Below, piece by piece: positions 62,369-64,000 of a DNA stretch of 64,000 bases. This DNA is from an uncultured Aquimarina sp. (lineage in GTDB: Bacteria; Bacteroidota; Bacteroidia; Flavobacteriales; Flavobacteriaceae). The translations under genes were made by a program, and so were the position numbers. The stretch lies in contig CANLMN010000018.1 in the NCBI GenBank assembly GCA_947492105.1, forward strand, positions 33,919 through 97,918, in the 5' to 3' direction. A model generated the notes under the pieces. The model worked only from the letters and a program-made list of their open reading frames with translations, searched no databases and was not told the origin of the DNA. How positions within the stretch are numbered: position 1 is the stretch's first letter; each line of letters begins with the position of its first letter.

Positions 62369-62602
62369 ATACCATTGTTGTCTGAATTTATCAGCAAGAA
62401 AGAGTAAGATTTTTTTGTTTCAGCTTCAATAGAAAATTTTATCCCAGTAAATTCAAAGGATAAATGGTGTTAATGCCAAATTAGCTATATAATGTCGCAT
62501 ATTGCCTTGTTCATATATTCCATAACTAAGGCTATGTAATAGCATCATGGTGTTTTTACATAAAAAAATAATAGTTTCATTTACACGAATTTATATACCT
62601 AT
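62369..62602. repeat. Shortened family A copy followed by a full family B copy
   Basis: 62369-62470 has both family A ends (ATACCATTG, AAATGGTGT) but lost about 60 internal bases after GTTTCAGCTTCA. 62471-62602 is a B copy with TAATGTCGCATATTGCC, AACTAAGGCTATGTAATAGC and ATAATAGTTTCATTTAC. Confidence 0.6.
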
Positions 62603-62649
62603 ATTAGTATAACGTCTGCTCCAAGGTTCATTTCTTGGATCACTTACCA

Positions 62650-62870
62650 TTTAGAAAAAATAATTACAGGCTACTAATTAAGGTCTTTTTCTACTGTTTT
62701 TTTTACTATAAAATTAAACTGTAACCATTACTACACTTTAATTTTATAGTTCTAACTAGCAAAAAATACTTCAATTATTTTGGACTACAATTACATTTTA
62801 ACTGGTATCAAATCTCAAATATGTTGATTTTGAAATTTAAAAGATCACTCCGAACTTATAGGGGGCTAAA
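62650..62870. repeat. Degenerate family C unit and element vestige before the Ig-repeat gene end
   Basis: 62650-62810 is a C-type unit (CTTTTTCTACTGTTTTTTTT, ending AACTGGTAT). 62842-62870 contains AAAAGATCACTCCGAACTTA, which matches the coding fragment beside the integrase remnant at 34840-34860 (minus strand). No gene is present between 62323 and 62874. Confidence 0.5.
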
Positions 62871-62874
62871 TTAC

Positions 62875-64000
62875 TTATGGAAAAAACTTTTTACTATGAT
62901 CAAGTTGGATGTTCCAGTGGTTATTTTCGGGAGTACCATTGATAATATCATAGCAATCGATAAATAAAATGCCATTATTAGATCCCATATTCGCAGAAAT
63001 ATGAAGTATTCCATTCGCTGGTATTATGCCATTCCAAGAATCGACATTATCCGGAGTCAATGAAATATTTATATGCTCCCCAGCTTTACCTTCTCCTCGA
63101 ATGTTTATAGTAATATCAGGAGTCCATTCTTCATGTTGTGCTAATATCTCAACCTCTGAACCAGGAATTGCATAAAAGATTCCCGTTTTTGTATCCAAAT
63201 AAGGTGTGGCGGTAATTACGTTTATGGTAATACTGTCTGTAAATTTGCCATCTGCTGTGCGGACAGTGATGGTTGAGGTTCCTGGTTTTTGAGCAATTGC
63301 TGTATAAATAGTTTTGTTGCCTTTTGTGTCTTTTTCGATACGGACTATATCAGTGTCATAAGAGCTCCAGACAAGATTATGCTTACTGGCATTACTTGGA
63401 GAAACCGATGCATTTAATATTTTTGATTGACCGTTTGTGATATTTAATGGATTAGATGTAGTAATACTTACTCCTGTTATTTGTACATAAACAGTTACTT
63501 TAACTTGATCAGTTAAGGATCTATTGCCGTCTGACGTAGCGATAATATTGGCTTCACCGACACCAATAGGAGTAACGATACCATTTTTATCAACCTTAAT
63601 AATGTTCTCATTACTAGAAGACCATGTTACATTTTTGTTAGTCGCAGAATTAGGTAGTATTTGGACTGTCAGTTGGTCATCTTCTCCAGAATCAAGATCC
63701 ATTTGGAAATTTTCTTTCATAATATTGATACTGGTCGGTGGAATAATTTTTTCTTTGATGGTTATGGTTGCAGTTGCACTAATATTAGGGTTGGCTTGTG
63801 AGGTTGCTGTTATCGTTACATTTCCATGTAGTTTTGTTGTAACGAGTCCATTTTGATCAACAGTTGCAATGGAGGTATTATTAGACTCCCACAGTATATC
63901 GTTATTTGTGGCGTTTTTGGGTGTTATTGTTGCTTGTAGTTGTTGGGTATCACCATTTGTTATTGTTGCTTTTGGTGGGTTGATAGATATTTCTGTAGGA
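62875..64000 (-). CDS. BIG2 Ig-like repeat surface protein (N-terminus outside window)
   Basis: The frame is open from the right window edge to the stop at 62875, about 375 residues. At least three BIG2/invasin-like domains are visible, each with the pattern LxATVxPxNAT...WxSSNxxIxxVDxNGxVTxxxxGxAxIxA: one ending at about 63720, one at 63500 and one at 63215. The last 95 residues are different (VEILAQHEEWTPDITINIRGEGKAGEHINI... SWNGIIPANGILHISA). No sorting tail of the usual type A is visible at its end. It is an exported adhesion or cell-surface protein. Confidence 0.85.
   Translation of the reverse strand, partial: PTEISINPPKATITNGDTQQLQATITPKNATNNDILWESNNTSIATVDQNGLVTTKLHGNVTITATSQANPNISATATITIKEKIIPPTSINIMKENFQMDLDSGEDDQLTVQILPNSATNKNVTWSSSNENIIKVDKNGIVTPIGVGEANIIATSDGNRSLTDQVKVTVYVQITGVSITTSNPLNITNGQSKILNASVSPSNASKHNLVWSSYDTDIVRIEKDTKGNKTIYTAIAQKPGTSTITVRTADGKFTDSITINVITATPYLDTKTGIFYAIPGSEVEILAQHEEWTPDITINIRGEGKAGEHINISLTPDNVDSWNGIIPANGILHISANMGSNNGILFIDCYDIINGTPENNHWNIQLDHSKKFFP

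Noticed and set aside
63524-63856. Plus-strand 110-residue hydrophobic open frame
   Set aside because: Shadow of the BIG2 Ig-repeat gene; the hydrophobic look comes from the complement of polar repeats.

Overview
This window comes from the chromosome of an AT-rich marine-type Flavobacteriaceae bacterium (Bacteroidetes). The evidence is the protein content (PorT beside UbiE, GLPGLI and TonB-receptor-like proteins, type IX secretion sorting tails, the flavobacterial carotenoid cluster), the lack of Shine-Dalgarno sequences, and promoters of the Bacteroidetes type (TTG, about 19 bases, TAnnTTTG). A genus cannot be fixed from the sequence alone; an Aquimarina-like organism would fit.

Layout. 1-2.5 kb: an accessory edge with a truncated nuclease/DUF2075 P-loop gene, an IS91-like end remnant and a frameshifted DUF4240 membrane gene. 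2.5-5.3 kb: DUF7738-like protein, Bax inhibitor-1/YccA and ribulose-phosphate epimerase. 5.5-12.2 kb: a complete six-gene ebo cluster (eboA-F). 12.5-19.8 kb: J-domain protein, porT-ubiE, trkA-trkH and a YpdA-like reductase. 20.5-30 kb: a propeller lipoprotein, the carotenoid operon merR/carH-crtI-crtB-crtZ, an acyltransferase and a BspA-like surface lipoprotein. 30.1-35.2 kb: a probable integrated element bounded by 194-bp direct repeats that contain the 3' end of tRNA-Leu; it carries a small secreted peptide, a GLPGLI protein and a large outer-membrane receptor, with integrase debris next to the repeat. 35.2-35.7 kb: tRNA genes Lys-Lys-Leu. 35.9-41.2 kb: shikimate kinase, a phosphoribosyltransferase, an S4 RNA-binding protein, an FKBP lipoprotein and a split transketolase. 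42.3-46.9 kb: a GH9 cellulase and a beta-helix protein, both with type IX sorting tails. 47.4-50.7 kb: an integron-like island consisting of a tyrosine recombinase interrupted by an amber codon, a 30-bp palindrome and two cassette-like units separated by a long attC-like hairpin, closed by an IS91 transposase remnant. 50.7-59.2 kb: a full trp operon (trpL-E-G-D-C-F-B-A, then an MFS transporter) with a WWW leader peptide and attenuator. 59.2-62.2 kb: marR-yceI, two thioredoxin-fold proteins and a rhodanese. The window ends in a BIG2 Ig-repeat surface protein that runs off the edge.

How the parts work together. The trp genes form one attenuated biosynthetic operon. The carotenoid genes lie behind a B12-binding MerR regulator that could give light control. 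The ebo genes form the known metabolite-traffic cluster. PorT belongs to the secretion system that would export the two polysaccharide-active proteins.

Intergenic regions are filled with at least three families of short palindromic repeats (called A, B and C here). They abut one another and form chimeras, which suggests a MITE-like population. The least explained parts are the integron-like island at 47.4-50.7 kb, the tRNA-Leu element with its secreted peptide, and an orphan strong promoter at 3.27 kb.
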